DNA from: Flavobacterium sp. HBTb2-11-1
GTDB lineage: Bacteria > Bacteroidota > Bacteroidia > Flavobacteriales > Flavobacteriaceae
Length of the DNA stretch: 64,000 nt
Direction of reading: 5' to 3'
Assembly (NCBI RefSeq): GCF_009826975.1
Contig: NZ_WUMO01000010.1
Span: forward strand, 1-64,000
In this document: positions 35,260 through 43,957 of the stretch, in pieces
Numbering within the stretch: position 1 is the first letter of the stretch
Layout of the letters: every line of letters starts with the position of its first letter
Position numbers and translations under genes: made by a program
Notes under the pieces: generated by a model
Database searches by the model: none
Told to the model about the DNA's origin: nothing
The model's input: the letters and a program-made list of their open reading frames with translations, nothing else

Positions 35260-35991
35260 ATGCCCGAAGGTCCGTCAATAGTAATTTTAAAAGAAGAAGT
35301 GCAGCAATTTGCCGGACAGAAGATAATTTCTGTATCGGGGAATACGCATATTGATATTTCCAGGCTCCAGGATAAAACCATTTTGGCTTTTAAAACCTGG
35401 GGAAAACATTTTTTAATCTGTTTTGATTCTTTTACAGTAAAAATCCACATGCTCATGTTTGGTACTTATCGAATAAATGAGCGAAAAGTTTCAAAACCCA
35501 GACTGAGTTTAGTTTTTGAAAACGGAGAGCTTAATTTTTATACTTGTTCCGTAAAAATTTTAGAAGGAGACATTAATTCTCATTACGATTGGAGTGTTGA
35601 TGTCATGAATGAAAATTGGAATCCTAAAAAAGCACAGCAGAGTATCGAAAAAATGCCTCAAAAAATGATTTGCGATGTCATTTTGGATCAGGATATTTTT
35701 TCTGGAGTAGGAAACATTATAAAAAATGAAGTTTTGTACCGCTGTTATGTGCATCCAGAATCGATTGTAGAGAAAATTCCGCCTCACATAAAAAGCCAGC
35801 TTATCGCTGAATGCTCCACTTATAGTTTTGAATTTCTATATTGGAAAAAGAAATTTGAACTTAAAAAACATTGGGAAGCGTACATCAAAAGTGTGTGTCT
35901 GCGATGCAATCTTCCTTTTCAGAAAAAACAGACTGGAGAACGAAAACGCAGAAGCTTTTTCTGTACTAACTGCCAACAATTATATATATGA
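35260..35991 (+). CDS. Fpg/Nei-family DNA glycosylase
   Basis: A 243-residue base-excision repair enzyme. MPEGPSIV at the N-terminus supplies the catalytic Pro2 and Glu3. The helix-two-turn-helix segment has DVILDQDIFSGVGNIIKNEVLYR. The C-terminal zinc finger is CLRCNLPFQKKQTGERKRRSFFCTNCQ, with the finger-tip Arg. It removes oxidised bases and nicks the strand. Closer to Nei (endonuclease VIII) than MutM. It overlaps the DUF72 gene by 4 nt (ATGA), indicating translational coupling. Confidence 0.9.
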   Translation: MPEGPSIVILKEEVQQFAGQKIISVSGNTHIDISRLQDKTILAFKTWGKHFLICFDSFTVKIHMLMFGTYRINERKVSKPRLSLVFENGELNFYTCSVKILEGDINSHYDWSVDVMNENWNPKKAQQSIEKMPQKMICDVILDQDIFSGVGNIIKNEVLYRCYVHPESIVEKIPPHIKSQLIAECSTYSFEFLYWKKKFELKKHWEAYIKSVCLRCNLPFQKKQTGERKRRSFFCTNCQQLYI

Positions 35992-36701
35992 AAAATCACG
36001 TAAAAATAGGCTGTTCCAGTTTTTACAACAGTTTCTGGAAAAACGTTTTTTACCCTCAAAATCTTCCTTCCAAAAAATGGTTTGAGTTCTATTGCCAGCA
36101 TTTTGACACGTATGAGTTTAATGGCAGTTTTTATAAATTTCCAACTGTTCGCATTTTTCAAAATTGGTACAACAAAACGCCAGAATCTTTTTTGTTTTCG
36201 GTCAAAGTGCCCAAAGAAATCACACATATTAAAAAGCTTATAGACTGCGAAAGCCGTTTGAATGACTTTTATAACATCTGTAAGGAAGGGATGAAAGACA
36301 AGCTTGCCGCTGTTTTGTTTCAATTTCCGCCAAGTTATGCTTATAGTAAAGAAAAATTAGATGCCATAATTGGAATTCTCAATTACAATTTCAAAAATGT
36401 AGTTGAATTTCGCCACGAAAGCTGGTGGAATGATGAAGTTTGGAATGCATTTAAGGAAAACAATATCACGTTTTGCAGTGTGAGTTATCCCAATCTTCCT
36501 CAAACTATTTTCAAAGATTTTCCAATACTTTACATGCGTTTTCACGGTATTCCGAAATTATTTCATTCTAGTTATTCGACAGAAGAATTAAGAGAGGTAA
36601 ATCGCCAGATTCGTTCCAAGAAAGGATTTGTTTATTTTAATAATACAGCAAGTGAAGCAGGTATTCTGAATGCATTAGAATTGAAAAGAATGGCTATCTG
36701 A
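35988..36701 (+). CDS. DUF72 (YecE-like) protein
   Basis: A 237-residue TIM-barrel-like protein: KIGCSSFYNSFWKNVFYPQNLPSKKWFEFY at the start, YEFNGSFYKFPT, FLFSVKVPKEITHI, LAAVLFQFPPSY and VEFRHESWW, with the C-terminal YFNNTASEAGILNA. All standard DUF72 landmarks are present. Biochemical function is not established. The 4-nt overlap with the DNA glycosylase gene suggests a shared role in damage or stress. Confidence 0.9.
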   Translation: MKNHVKIGCSSFYNSFWKNVFYPQNLPSKKWFEFYCQHFDTYEFNGSFYKFPTVRIFQNWYNKTPESFLFSVKVPKEITHIKKLIDCESRLNDFYNICKEGMKDKLAAVLFQFPPSYAYSKEKLDAIIGILNYNFKNVVEFRHESWWNDEVWNAFKENNITFCSVSYPNLPQTIFKDFPILYMRFHGIPKLFHSSYSTEELREVNRQIRSKKGFVYFNNTASEAGILNALELKRMAI

Positions 36702-36769
36702 TAAAATTAAAGCAAGATTTTTTAACGCAAATCACACGACGTTTTTTATTTTGAGAACTTAATGAATAC

Positions 36770-36915
36770 TAGAAAGAGATCGCAAAGTTTTTTGTTTGCG
36801 GTTAATTTTTTGTTTCAAGCAGATCTTGCAGATTTACCACTAGAAAAACATTCTGCAGATTAAATTCTGCGAGAAAAAAATAACCGCAAAGTACATAAAT
36901 GCTCTCTGCGGTTAT
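36770..36915. repeat. Mixed repeat block (gcaaag and gcagattt families)
   Basis: Fragments include atcgcaaagttttttgtttg at 36779, cttgcagatttaccactaga at 36825 and taaccgcaaag at 36881. They pair partly with each other. The last part doubles as the terminator below. Confidence 0.55.
36873..36915 (-). terminator. Terminator of the PPOX gene
   Basis: Minus strand: ataaccgca / tgcggttat stem (36880-36888 with 36907-36915), followed by T7 (36879-36873). It is built from the aaccgcaaag repeat family. Confidence 0.75.
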
Positions 36916-36936
36916 AACCTTTTCGTTTAAAAAAAA

Positions 36937-37437
36937 CTACAATTTAAGGCTTCCTTCGATTCCGTCATCCATCGTTTTTCCGGTTATAAAAGCAGCTGTC
37001 ATTTTTGCAATCGCAACCATTTTTCCGTTTTTATTGTTCCAATAGTATCCATCTTCGGGAACTACTTTAATCACGCTTAAGTTCGGGTCATCGATGCCGC
37101 CTGGCATCCATATTTTTATGGCAGGATTCCATAATTTTTCAATTGTTTCTCGGTGGTACGAAATACTTGCCGTTCCGTGAAGAGTTAAGAATTTATCATG
37201 CGGTTCGGCAAAAAAGATTTCAACCATCGGATTCAATGTAATTTCAGCATTTTGTCCGCTGTTTCTGTCCGATAAAAACCATAGGTTTCCCAAATCATCA
37301 ATTTTCTGTACAGACATAGGTCGAGATTGTATTCTGTAATCTTTATATGTACAAAACATACATGTTTTAATATGCGCAGCGAGATCTTTTATTTTGTCTA
37401 CTGCAAATTCATCTGTAAGGTCTTTATGATCGCCCAT
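36937..37437 (-). CDS. Pyridoxamine 5'-phosphate oxidase-like general stress protein
   Basis: A 166-residue split-barrel flavin-binding protein. KDLAAHIKTCMFCTYKDYRIQSRPMSVQKIDDLGNLWFLSD is typical of the general stress protein 26-type PPOX group, followed by VEIFFAEPHDKFLTLHGTASISY and MPGGIDDPNLSVIKVVPEDGYYW. It probably binds FMN or F420-like cofactor; it is not the PdxH enzyme. Its upstream region carries the shared promoter motif (37507-37548). Confidence 0.88.
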   Translation of the reverse strand: MGDHKDLTDEFAVDKIKDLAAHIKTCMFCTYKDYRIQSRPMSVQKIDDLGNLWFLSDRNSGQNAEITLNPMVEIFFAEPHDKFLTLHGTASISYHRETIEKLWNPAIKIWMPGGIDDPNLSVIKVVPEDGYYWNNKNGKMVAIAKMTAAFITGKTMDDGIEGSLKL

Positions 37438-37506
37438 AACGTTATATTTTTAAGTTTTTTGTATTTTAATTATTTGGCAAACAATTAGATATTGTCTGAG
37501 AAATAG

Positions 37507-37548
37507 TAAAAGTAAAGTTGGGGCTTTTTGCACTTTTACAGCTTATAT
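37507..37548 (-). promoter_or_regulatory. Shared stress-type promoter motif (PPOX gene)
   Basis: Minus strand: CTGTAA (37541-37536), 21 nt, then TACTTTTA (37514-37507), 69 nt before the ATG. The A-rich block before TRTAA is weaker here (ATATAAG). Confidence 0.42.
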
Positions 37549-37610
37549 AATTAAATTTATAAATTATGATATTTCAATTTGCATTGTAAGAAATTAAAGC
37601 TAAATTCTAT

Positions 37611-37638
37611 TTGTTAGATAAAATTGCACTATATTTGG
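37611..37638 (+). promoter_or_regulatory. Standard Bacteroidota promoter of the CheY-like gene
   Basis: TTG (37611-37613), 17 nt, TATATTTG (37631-37638), an exact match to the TAnnTTTG box, 29 nt before the ATG. Confidence 0.65.
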
Positions 37639-37667
37639 GGATATTAAAATTCTAAGCCAAAAATACA

Positions 37668-38099
37668 ATGACAGATTTCACCATATTCTATACTGATGAC
37701 GACGAAGATGATTTATGTATTTTTGCAGATGCCGTAGAATCTATTCCTCATAATATTAAACTGCAAACGTATTCTGGAAGTCAAAATTTTTTGAATGCCA
37801 TTTCGGAATCATCTGTTGTTCCATCCGTAATTTTCTTGGATTTAAATATGCCTGGAAAAAATGGATTTGACGTTTTGGAAGAACTTAGAAGTTCTCATGA
37901 CAAAAAAGACATTCCTGTAGTCATTTATTCCACTTCGAGTGAACCAGGTAATATTGAGAAATGTCTTAAGCTTGGAGCTAATTGTTTTATAACCAAGCCT
38001 GTATTAATGAGTGACATCATAAAAGCAATAGAACACGCAATACAAATTGATTGGAAAAAGTTTATCCCGACCCAATCCAATTTTGTATTTAAATACTGA
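37668..38099 (+). CDS. Single-domain response regulator (Rcp1/CheY-like)
   Basis: A 143-residue receiver domain with no output domain. The acidic cluster TDDDEDD is at the start, phospho-acceptor D58 in VIFLDLNMPGKNG, T/S in VVIYSTSSEP and K in CFITKPV. Rcp1-type regulators usually partner bacteriophytochrome-like or PAS kinases. The multi-PAS kinase gene converges on it and the two coding regions overlap by 11 nt, making that kinase the obvious candidate partner. Confidence 0.92.
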   Translation: MTDFTIFYTDDDEDDLCIFADAVESIPHNIKLQTYSGSQNFLNAISESSVVPSVIFLDLNMPGKNGFDVLEELRSSHDKKDIPVVIYSTSSEPGNIEKCLKLGANCFITKPVLMSDIIKAIEHAIQIDWKKFIPTQSNFVFKY

Positions 38100-40911
38100 T
38101 TTCAGATAAATCTGGAATATAAATATTAAAGACAGAACCTTTTCCTTTTTCACTATCAACGGTGATAAAGCCTTTATGGTTTTCTACAATTTTTTTCACA
38201 ATTGCAAGGCCAATACCTGTTCCTCGATATTCGCTCTCGGTGTTTAAACGCTGGAAAACTTCAAAGATTTTTTCTTTATAAACGAGCTCAAAACCAATTC
38301 CGTTATCCGAAACTTGGAGATGGTGGTATTTTTTGTCTTTAAATTCAGCATTTGGAAGCGATTTTCCATCAACTTTTTTAACTGATATTTTTACTTTTGG
38401 AGGAACGCCAGGACGTGAAAATTTTAGGGCATTTTCCACCAGATTGTGAAGTAGCTGTCTAAATTGGAACTGTATCAGTGTTGCTTCTCCCAAATCGTGA
38501 TATTCTACAATGGCATTTTTTTCTTCAATGCGATCTGAAAAATCACTGATTACTTCTTCAGCGATTTCGTCTATTTTAATTTTTGTAAATATGCGATCGG
38601 CAGAATTGGCACGGGAATAGGTTAATAAATCCTGTATTAAATTTTGCATTTTTTTAGCCGAAAACTCAATCCTGTTTAAATAGGTTTTGGCATTCGCCGA
38701 AATATTCTGCTCATCCAAATCGGCCAATCGGCTAGCAAAAGTCTGGATTTTACGCAAAGGTTCCTGAAGATCATGACTCGATATATAAGCAAATGACTGC
38801 AGTTCTATATTCATATTAACCAGATCTCTGTTTTTGAGTTCCAGTTGCGTTGTGCGTTCAATAATCTGTTCTTCCAGCTGATTGGTAAAGTTTTTTTGTT
38901 CTTCTATATCGGTACTGCTTCCCACCCACATGGTTACTTTTCCAGATTCGTCCAATTGGGCAACGGCACGGCTGAGCTGCCATCTGTATTCGCCATCATA
39001 ACGTTTAAATCGGTGGATAAAAAGAAAATCATGTCCCGTTTTTACTGATTCCATCCAGAGTTTTACATTTTCTTCGCGATCGTCTGGATGGATAATTTGT
39101 AGCCAGCCATTCTTTTCAATCTCTTCTTTAGAAAGTCCAGAATAGTTGTAGACGGTTTCATTAAAATAATTTAGATTCCCCAAAGTATCGCTTGTCCAGA
39201 TAAGTTGGGGCATAGAATCGGCGAGGAGTCTAAACTTTTGCTCGCTTTTTACTAGAACATGCTGCATATTTTTTTCTACAGTTACATCCATTACAGTTCC
39301 AATCATTTTTGAAGGAATATTATTTTCATCAAAAAAGATTTTGCCATGCATTTTAATCCATCCAATTGAATTGTCTACTTTTAAAATGCGAGCTTCATAT
39401 TTGTAAATGCCTTCCTTTAACGCCTTTTCAAAAGCCTCTTTAACAATATGTTCGTCTTTAGGAAGAATACGGCTTCGAACGTCTTCATGTATTATTTTAG
39501 TGCCTTTTTCAAATCCGAAGATATCTAGAATGTTATCGCTATAAAGTAACTTTTTGGTTTTAAGATTTAAATCCCAGGTAGCAATTTTTCCAATTTCAGT
39601 TGCCAAACGTGCTCTTTCTTCTGTAGTCTCCACTTTTTTTCGAGCTTTGACTTTAGAAGTTACGTCATAAACGGTGCACATAATTCCAGATGCCTTTCCG
39701 TTTTCTTCGTAAAGCGTTGTATATTGGTAATCGAGGTAGAATTTTTTGAGTTTCCCTTTAATATTAACATAAGTAGCAGCTTCGGTTTCACTAATTTTTT
39801 TTCCGGTAGTAAGGACTTCGTGCAATAATTCAGGATATTTCTGATTGTGCAATTCTGGAAAAACTTCCAATAAAGGTCGGCCAATAAAGTCCTTTTCTTC
39901 TTTCTGCCAAATATCATGCATCATGGCTTTATTGGCCATTTCGATTACATAATCTTCTCCTCTAAAAATTGCCATTGCAATAGGAGATTCCATAACAATA
40001 TTGCGAAAAGCAACTTCATTTTCTGCAAGCAGATGCCTTGCTTTTACATCTTCAGTTACTTCATAAGCCACTACTATGATTCCTGTGATAGTATGGTTTT
40101 CTTCTTTTAAAGGATAAAAAACGACATTGAAATAGGCTAATTCCTGTTTATTATATCGGTTTAAGGTTACAGCAAATTCATCTTGAGAATAAGGAATTCC
40201 AGTTTCAAAGACATTTTTTAGCAAGGGATAGACAGCTTCCTTAGTTTCGGGAAACGAATCAAAAATGGGCCGGTTTAAAATATCACTTTCTTCTTTGTCT
40301 GCAATATGAAGATACGTTGTATTAGCCATTTCAGCAATAAAATCTGCTCCTTTTAAAATACAGATGCCAAGCGGAATTTGTTTTACAGTGTTTCTAAAAC
40401 GTCTTTCACTTTCTTCCAGATTTTTGCGCGTAAGCACTTGTTCCGTAGTTTCATTGCAGATTACCAAAACACCGTTTGTTTTTCCGTTTTCATCATTCAC
40501 AGGACTGTAGCTAAAAGTCCAGTATACATCTTCCATTTTACCGTTTCTGTAAATCGGCAGCAATTGGTCTTCGTGCCATGTGGCTTCGCCTTTATCAAAA
40601 ACTTGATCGATTAAAGGCTTAATGAAATCCCAGATTTCAGGCCAATACTCGGCACCTTTTTCGCCAAGAATAGCGGGATGTTTGCCATCATTCCCTAAAC
40701 TCGGACGATAGGCATCATTATAAAAACAAATATGATCTGGCCCCCAAAACAGAAACATGGGAAACTTGGAGTTTAAAAGAATTCCTAAAGTAGTGCGCAG
40801 GCTCTGCGGCCATAATTCTACTGGCCCAACAGCCGTTTTGCTCCAATCTTTAGCGCGGGTAAGTTGTCCCATTTCTCCTCCATTTGCCAGAAAAGAATAG
40901 CTTTGACTCAT
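38089..40911 (-). CDS. Multi-PAS soluble sensor histidine kinase
   Basis: A 940-residue cytosolic kinase without TM helices. About five PAS/PAC modules run from residue 20 to 660 (landmarks: ICNETTEQVLTRKN, IIVVAYEVTEDVKAR, MCTVYDVTSKVKAR, IGTVMDVTVEKN, WVGSSTDIEEQKN). A coiled coil leads to HisKA with SSHDLQEPLRKIQTF and an HATPase with ENALKFSRPG, DNGIGFE and GTGIGLAIVKKIVE. No receiver is attached. The first PAS begins SKTAVGPVELWPQSLRTTLGI, a type common in Bacteroidota kinases. Stimulus unknown; intracellular redox or small-molecule sensing is likely. Confidence 0.93.
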   Translation of the reverse strand: MSQSYSFLANGGEMGQLTRAKDWSKTAVGPVELWPQSLRTTLGILLNSKFPMFLFWGPDHICFYNDAYRPSLGNDGKHPAILGEKGAEYWPEIWDFIKPLIDQVFDKGEATWHEDQLLPIYRNGKMEDVYWTFSYSPVNDENGKTNGVLVICNETTEQVLTRKNLEESERRFRNTVKQIPLGICILKGADFIAEMANTTYLHIADKEESDILNRPIFDSFPETKEAVYPLLKNVFETGIPYSQDEFAVTLNRYNKQELAYFNVVFYPLKEENHTITGIIVVAYEVTEDVKARHLLAENEVAFRNIVMESPIAMAIFRGEDYVIEMANKAMMHDIWQKEEKDFIGRPLLEVFPELHNQKYPELLHEVLTTGKKISETEAATYVNIKGKLKKFYLDYQYTTLYEENGKASGIMCTVYDVTSKVKARKKVETTEERARLATEIGKIATWDLNLKTKKLLYSDNILDIFGFEKGTKIIHEDVRSRILPKDEHIVKEAFEKALKEGIYKYEARILKVDNSIGWIKMHGKIFFDENNIPSKMIGTVMDVTVEKNMQHVLVKSEQKFRLLADSMPQLIWTSDTLGNLNYFNETVYNYSGLSKEEIEKNGWLQIIHPDDREENVKLWMESVKTGHDFLFIHRFKRYDGEYRWQLSRAVAQLDESGKVTMWVGSSTDIEEQKNFTNQLEEQIIERTTQLELKNRDLVNMNIELQSFAYISSHDLQEPLRKIQTFASRLADLDEQNISANAKTYLNRIEFSAKKMQNLIQDLLTYSRANSADRIFTKIKIDEIAEEVISDFSDRIEEKNAIVEYHDLGEATLIQFQFRQLLHNLVENALKFSRPGVPPKVKISVKKVDGKSLPNAEFKDKKYHHLQVSDNGIGFELVYKEKIFEVFQRLNTESEYRGTGIGLAIVKKIVENHKGFITVDSEKGKGSVFNIYIPDLSEISI

Positions 40912-41112
40912 TTAAGATTTAGTATTTATTGGTCTAATAATCAGCTAATTTTTGAATATTTTTTTGTGTTTTAGAATTAGCTTTAGTTAAAATTAAGAAA
41001 AAATAAATATTCATTTAGAGGCCATTTTTGAATGAGGCAACATTAAAATCAATTGAGTTAATTTTATCTCGTTTCTATGCGGAAATTTGATAAACAGATA
41101 AAGTTAAAAGAT

Positions 41113-41454
41113 ATGAAACGAGAAGATTCAAAACATGAAACCGACAATATAAAGAGATATCAGGAAGAAGGTTATACTGCCAATTATCTATTCGAAAATG
41201 ATCGTTTAATAGATGCAGAAACAAAAGAAGCCTATAAACCTGAAGATATATTTATTGTTGCTCATCATCGATATGAAGGAATGAGCGATCCTGATGATAT
41301 GTCGATTTTGTATGTTATAGAAACAAAAGACAAAAGAAAAGGAACACATTTATTAGGATATGGCCCGATGGCCGATTTAGAAGAAGCCGAATTTTTTAAA
41401 GATATTCCGAAAGCCAATTATTCTAAAAATGCTGATATAAACGAATTGACTTAA
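41113..41454 (+). CDS. Small protein often labelled PRPP synthetase-like
   Basis: A 113-residue acidic protein. The core (YKPEDIFIVAHHRYEGMSDPDDMSILYVIETKDKRKGTHLLGYG) fits a small Bacteroidota family (pattern F.I...YRFEGMS.PDD.S.LYAI) whose members are often annotated phosphoribosylpyrophosphate synthetase. It lacks every catalytic element of real PRPP synthetases and is far too short, so that name is not supported. I prefer ATG 41113 over 41077. Function unknown; stress-cluster context. Confidence 0.62.
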   Translation: MKREDSKHETDNIKRYQEEGYTANYLFENDRLIDAETKEAYKPEDIFIVAHHRYEGMSDPDDMSILYVIETKDKRKGTHLLGYGPMADLEEAEFFKDIPKANYSKNADINELT

Positions 41455-41535
41455 AAGAATAAAAATAGATTGGTATTTTTATTTTGCTGATGAGCAGTTG
41501 TTTCAAATTTATTTGAGGCAGCTGCTTTTTTTTTA

Positions 41536-41680
41536 GGTTCTAAGATGCTAAGGTTCTGAGATGCTAAGATTTTTCTAGAAGCATTTTTTAAAGCTTTTAG
41601 GTTATCAAGACTTTGATGGCAAAAAATTTTAGAGTTAAGAAACTTAGAAACTTAGAACCTTAGCATCTTAGAACCTTATA
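41536..41680. repeat. Inverted repeat of the ctaagatgctaag family
   Basis: The left arm (41536-41573, ggttctaagatgctaaggtt) pairs with the right arm (41632-41679, aaccttagcatcttagaacc), around a loop of about 60 nt. It fills most of the gap 41455-41703. Confidence 0.8.
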
Positions 41681-41703
41681 AATAAAAATTATGAAATTTC
41701 TCC

Positions 41704-41747
41704 GCAAAATTCTATAAAGATTTAGCTTCCAATATAAACGAAATTTG
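41704..41747 (+). promoter_or_regulatory. Shared stress-type promoter motif (gene at 41834)
   Basis: GCAAAATTCTATAA (41704-41717), 22 nt, then GAAATTTG (41740-41747), 86 nt before the ATG. The upstream ATGAAATTT at 41691-41699 with 9-nt spacing matches the DUF7218 site. Confidence 0.45.
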
Positions 41748-41833
41748 GATTATAGAAATGAAATAAAAACCAAAGTTAGTTTTTGTGCGTAAATAACTAC
41801 TAACTCATTCATTAAAAACCAAAATTCTAATAC

Positions 41834-42658
41834 ATGAAAAAACTTTACATAAATACTGGAAGCTTTGACGCTGTTTTTAATAATTTGAAAGAAAGCTTTG
41901 GCGGAGACTTATCTATTACAGCCAATGAATATAGACTGGCGGTAAAATCAAAATGGGCAACTGGGAATATTTCCGGAGTACGTTTTGAGAAAGAAATGTC
42001 GTACCTCAATTTTGATTTGACTTTAAATCAAGATGTTAATTTAAGTATTGAATCCAATCCTTATTTGCCTGTATTTTTTGTGTATTGCGAAAAAGGAAGC
42101 GTATTGCACCGTTTTGGAGCAAATGGAGCTGTTAAACGTTTAAAAGAGCAGCAATCGGGTATTATGAGCAATTCGTCTTCAATAAATAGCGTATTGTGCT
42201 TTGAAAGCCACAAAAAGATTCAGTTTTCATTAATTGGAATACCAACAAATGTAAATGATGCAGCAAATGCTGATTTTGCTTTTCAGATTAAAAAAAGATT
42301 TACGCATGAATCTGGAAATTATATTTATATCGGAGCTGAGGGCTCAAAAATAGGAGAGAAGTTTCAAGAACTTAAAACGATTCCGAAACAAGGAACGGTT
42401 CGTTATTTGCTAATGAAAAGCATTTTGCGCGAAATTGTACAGTTAGAGATAGCTCAGCATAGTTATAATTATCTGACTCCGTTTGAACCTGTTTTAAATT
42501 TTGCGTCTAAACAGCTGACAGAAATCAAAAAGCTATCAGAAATCAATTTCGGACATTTTGTAGCGCCAGTGCTATCTTTAAAAAGAAATTTACAATCAAA
42601 AATTCTAAAGGAAAAATATTTAGAATTAGAACCTTACAACCAAAAATTAGCTAGCTAG
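41834..42658 (+). CDS. Uncharacterised protein resembling an AraC sensor half
   Basis: A 274-residue soluble protein. The first 140 residues (GNISGVRFEKEMSYLNFDLTLNQDV, YLPVFFVYCEKGSVLHRFG, QQSGIMSNSSSINSVLCFE) resemble the N-terminal ligand-sensing half of large Bacteroidota AraC regulators. The C-terminus (about 220-274, LNFASKQLTEIKKLSEINF) is helical but shows no AraC helix-turn-helix. It may be a stand-alone sensor or anti-regulator. It carries the shared promoter motif. Confidence 0.55.
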   Translation: MKKLYINTGSFDAVFNNLKESFGGDLSITANEYRLAVKSKWATGNISGVRFEKEMSYLNFDLTLNQDVNLSIESNPYLPVFFVYCEKGSVLHRFGANGAVKRLKEQQSGIMSNSSSINSVLCFESHKKIQFSLIGIPTNVNDAANADFAFQIKKRFTHESGNYIYIGAEGSKIGEKFQELKTIPKQGTVRYLLMKSILREIVQLEIAQHSYNYLTPFEPVLNFASKQLTEIKKLSEINFGHFVAPVLSLKRNLQSKILKEKYLELEPYNQKLAS

Positions 42659-42690
42659 TAAGCATTATTATATCCTTCACTTTTCAATAA

Positions 42691-42718
42691 AAAACAGCTT
42701 CGATCGAGCTGTTTTTTT
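42691..42718 (+). terminator. Terminator of the gene at 41834
   Basis: A 9-bp stem (aaaacagct / agctgtttt), loop tcgatcg, T7 tail. Confidence 0.88.
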
Positions 42719-42729
42719 CTTTTTATAGG

Positions 42730-42993
42730 CTACTGCTCTTTTTCAAAATAAATAATAAAATAAACCATAGTAAGATTTAAAATCAACGAAATGCTGTTGG
42801 TGATAATAATCGGCAAATCGTTTTTCAGAATGCCGTAAATAACCCACACCGCGATTCCGAAAGTAAGCGTGCCAAACATTTTAAGCGAAATCTGCTTCAC
42901 TTTTTTGGTTTTCCAAACCTTCAAAATTTGCGGAATTGTCGATATCGTAACACATGCACCAGCAAAAAGTCCTATTGCATCAATAAAATTCAT
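42730..42993 (-). CDS. SemiSWEET sugar transporter
   Basis: An 87-residue membrane protein with three TM helices. The PQ-loop motif is in VTISTIPQILKVWKTKKVKQIS and the third helix ends LILNLTMVYFIIYF. This matches bacterial SemiSWEETs, which dimerise to move sugars by facilitated diffusion. Start at 42993 (MNFIDAIGLFAG) gives the family's usual length; an earlier Met would add seven residues. Confidence 0.9.
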   Translation of the reverse strand: MNFIDAIGLFAGACVTISTIPQILKVWKTKKVKQISLKMFGTLTFGIAVWVIYGILKNDLPIIITNSISLILNLTMVYFIIYFEKEQ

Positions 42994-43010
42994 TTTTATT
43001 TTTTTAAGTT

Positions 43011-43110
43011 CCAAAGCAGCAAAGGGGCAAAGTTTTGTTTTAGAAAATCATAAAATCGCAGCATTCACGATGCAGAAAAATCTCAGAATCTTAGATTCTC
43101 AGAAACTTAA
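43011..43110. repeat. Repeat fragments between SemiSWEET and SDR
   Basis: The segment contains ttccaaagcagcaaaggggc (caaag family) at 43009 and cagaatcttagattctcaga (ctaagattctgag family) at 43083. Neither has a full second arm here. Confidence 0.5.
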
Positions 43111-43111
43111 T

Positions 43112-43957
43112 CTAACCTACCAATTCCCCGCCATTTACATGAATAAACTGTCCGGTAATATAACTACTGTCTTCAGAAGCTAGAAAAACATAAGCAGGTG
43201 CCACTTCAGAAGGTTGTCCGGCTCTTTCCATCGGATTGTCTTTTCCAAATTCAGATAATTTATCGAAGCTGGCTACAATCAAAGGCGTCCAAATTGGTCC
43301 TGGGGCTACACCATTGACACGTATTTTCCTTTTTGCCAACATGCTCGAAAGCGAACGCGTAAAACTTACAATGGCGCCTTTTGTACTAGCATAATCCGCT
43401 AAATGTTCGCTTCCGCGAAAAGCTGTTACAGAAGTCGTATTAATAATGGTATCGCCTTCTTTTAAAAAAGGAAGCGCGGCCTTGGTAATATAGAAAAACG
43501 GATAAATATTCGTTTCAAAAGTTTTATGGAGCTGTACATTTGTTATCTTTTCCAATTCATTTTGAGGAAAATGTACCGCCGCATTATTTACCAAAATATT
43601 GATATTTTTAAAAGTCGTATGACATTTTTTGATGGCGGCACGACAAAATTTTTCATCCTTCAAATCACCACTTATTAAGAGACATTGCTGGCCTTCCTTT
43701 TCAATTAGATCTTTTGTTTCTTTAGCATCTTTGTCTTCTTTTAAATAAACAATGGCAATATTGGCGCCTTCTCTTGCAAAGTGTACCGCAACACTTCGAC
43801 CAATTCCGCTGTCGCCTCCCGTAATAAAAGCGGTTTTTCCTAAGAGTTTGCCGCTTCCAGTATAATTTTCTCGTATAATTTCTGGTTCGGGAGTCATCAT
43901 ATATTCGTTACCAGGAAGATTTTGTTTCTGTTCGGGGAATGTTTGTTTCTTTTTCAT
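43112..43957 (-). CDS. SDR-family oxidoreductase (general-stress YdaD/YhdG type)
   Basis: A 281-residue short-chain dehydrogenase with a 40-residue N-terminal extension (QTFPEQKQNLPGNEYMMTPEPE) that is typical of the stress-associated SDR group. The Rossmann motif is TGGDSGIGRS, then NNAAVH, the catalytic S in INTTSVTAF and YASTKGA (Y and K). C-terminal YITGQFIHVNGGEL is standard. Substrate unknown. Start at 43957 (MKKKQTFPEQ) is preferred over 43978. Confidence 0.9.
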   Translation of the reverse strand: MKKKQTFPEQKQNLPGNEYMMTPEPEIIRENYTGSGKLLGKTAFITGGDSGIGRSVAVHFAREGANIAIVYLKEDKDAKETKDLIEKEGQQCLLISGDLKDEKFCRAAIKKCHTTFKNINILVNNAAVHFPQNELEKITNVQLHKTFETNIYPFFYITKAALPFLKEGDTIINTTSVTAFRGSEHLADYASTKGAIVSFTRSLSSMLAKRKIRVNGVAPGPIWTPLIVASFDKLSEFGKDNPMERAGQPSEVAPAYVFLASEDSSYITGQFIHVNGGELVG

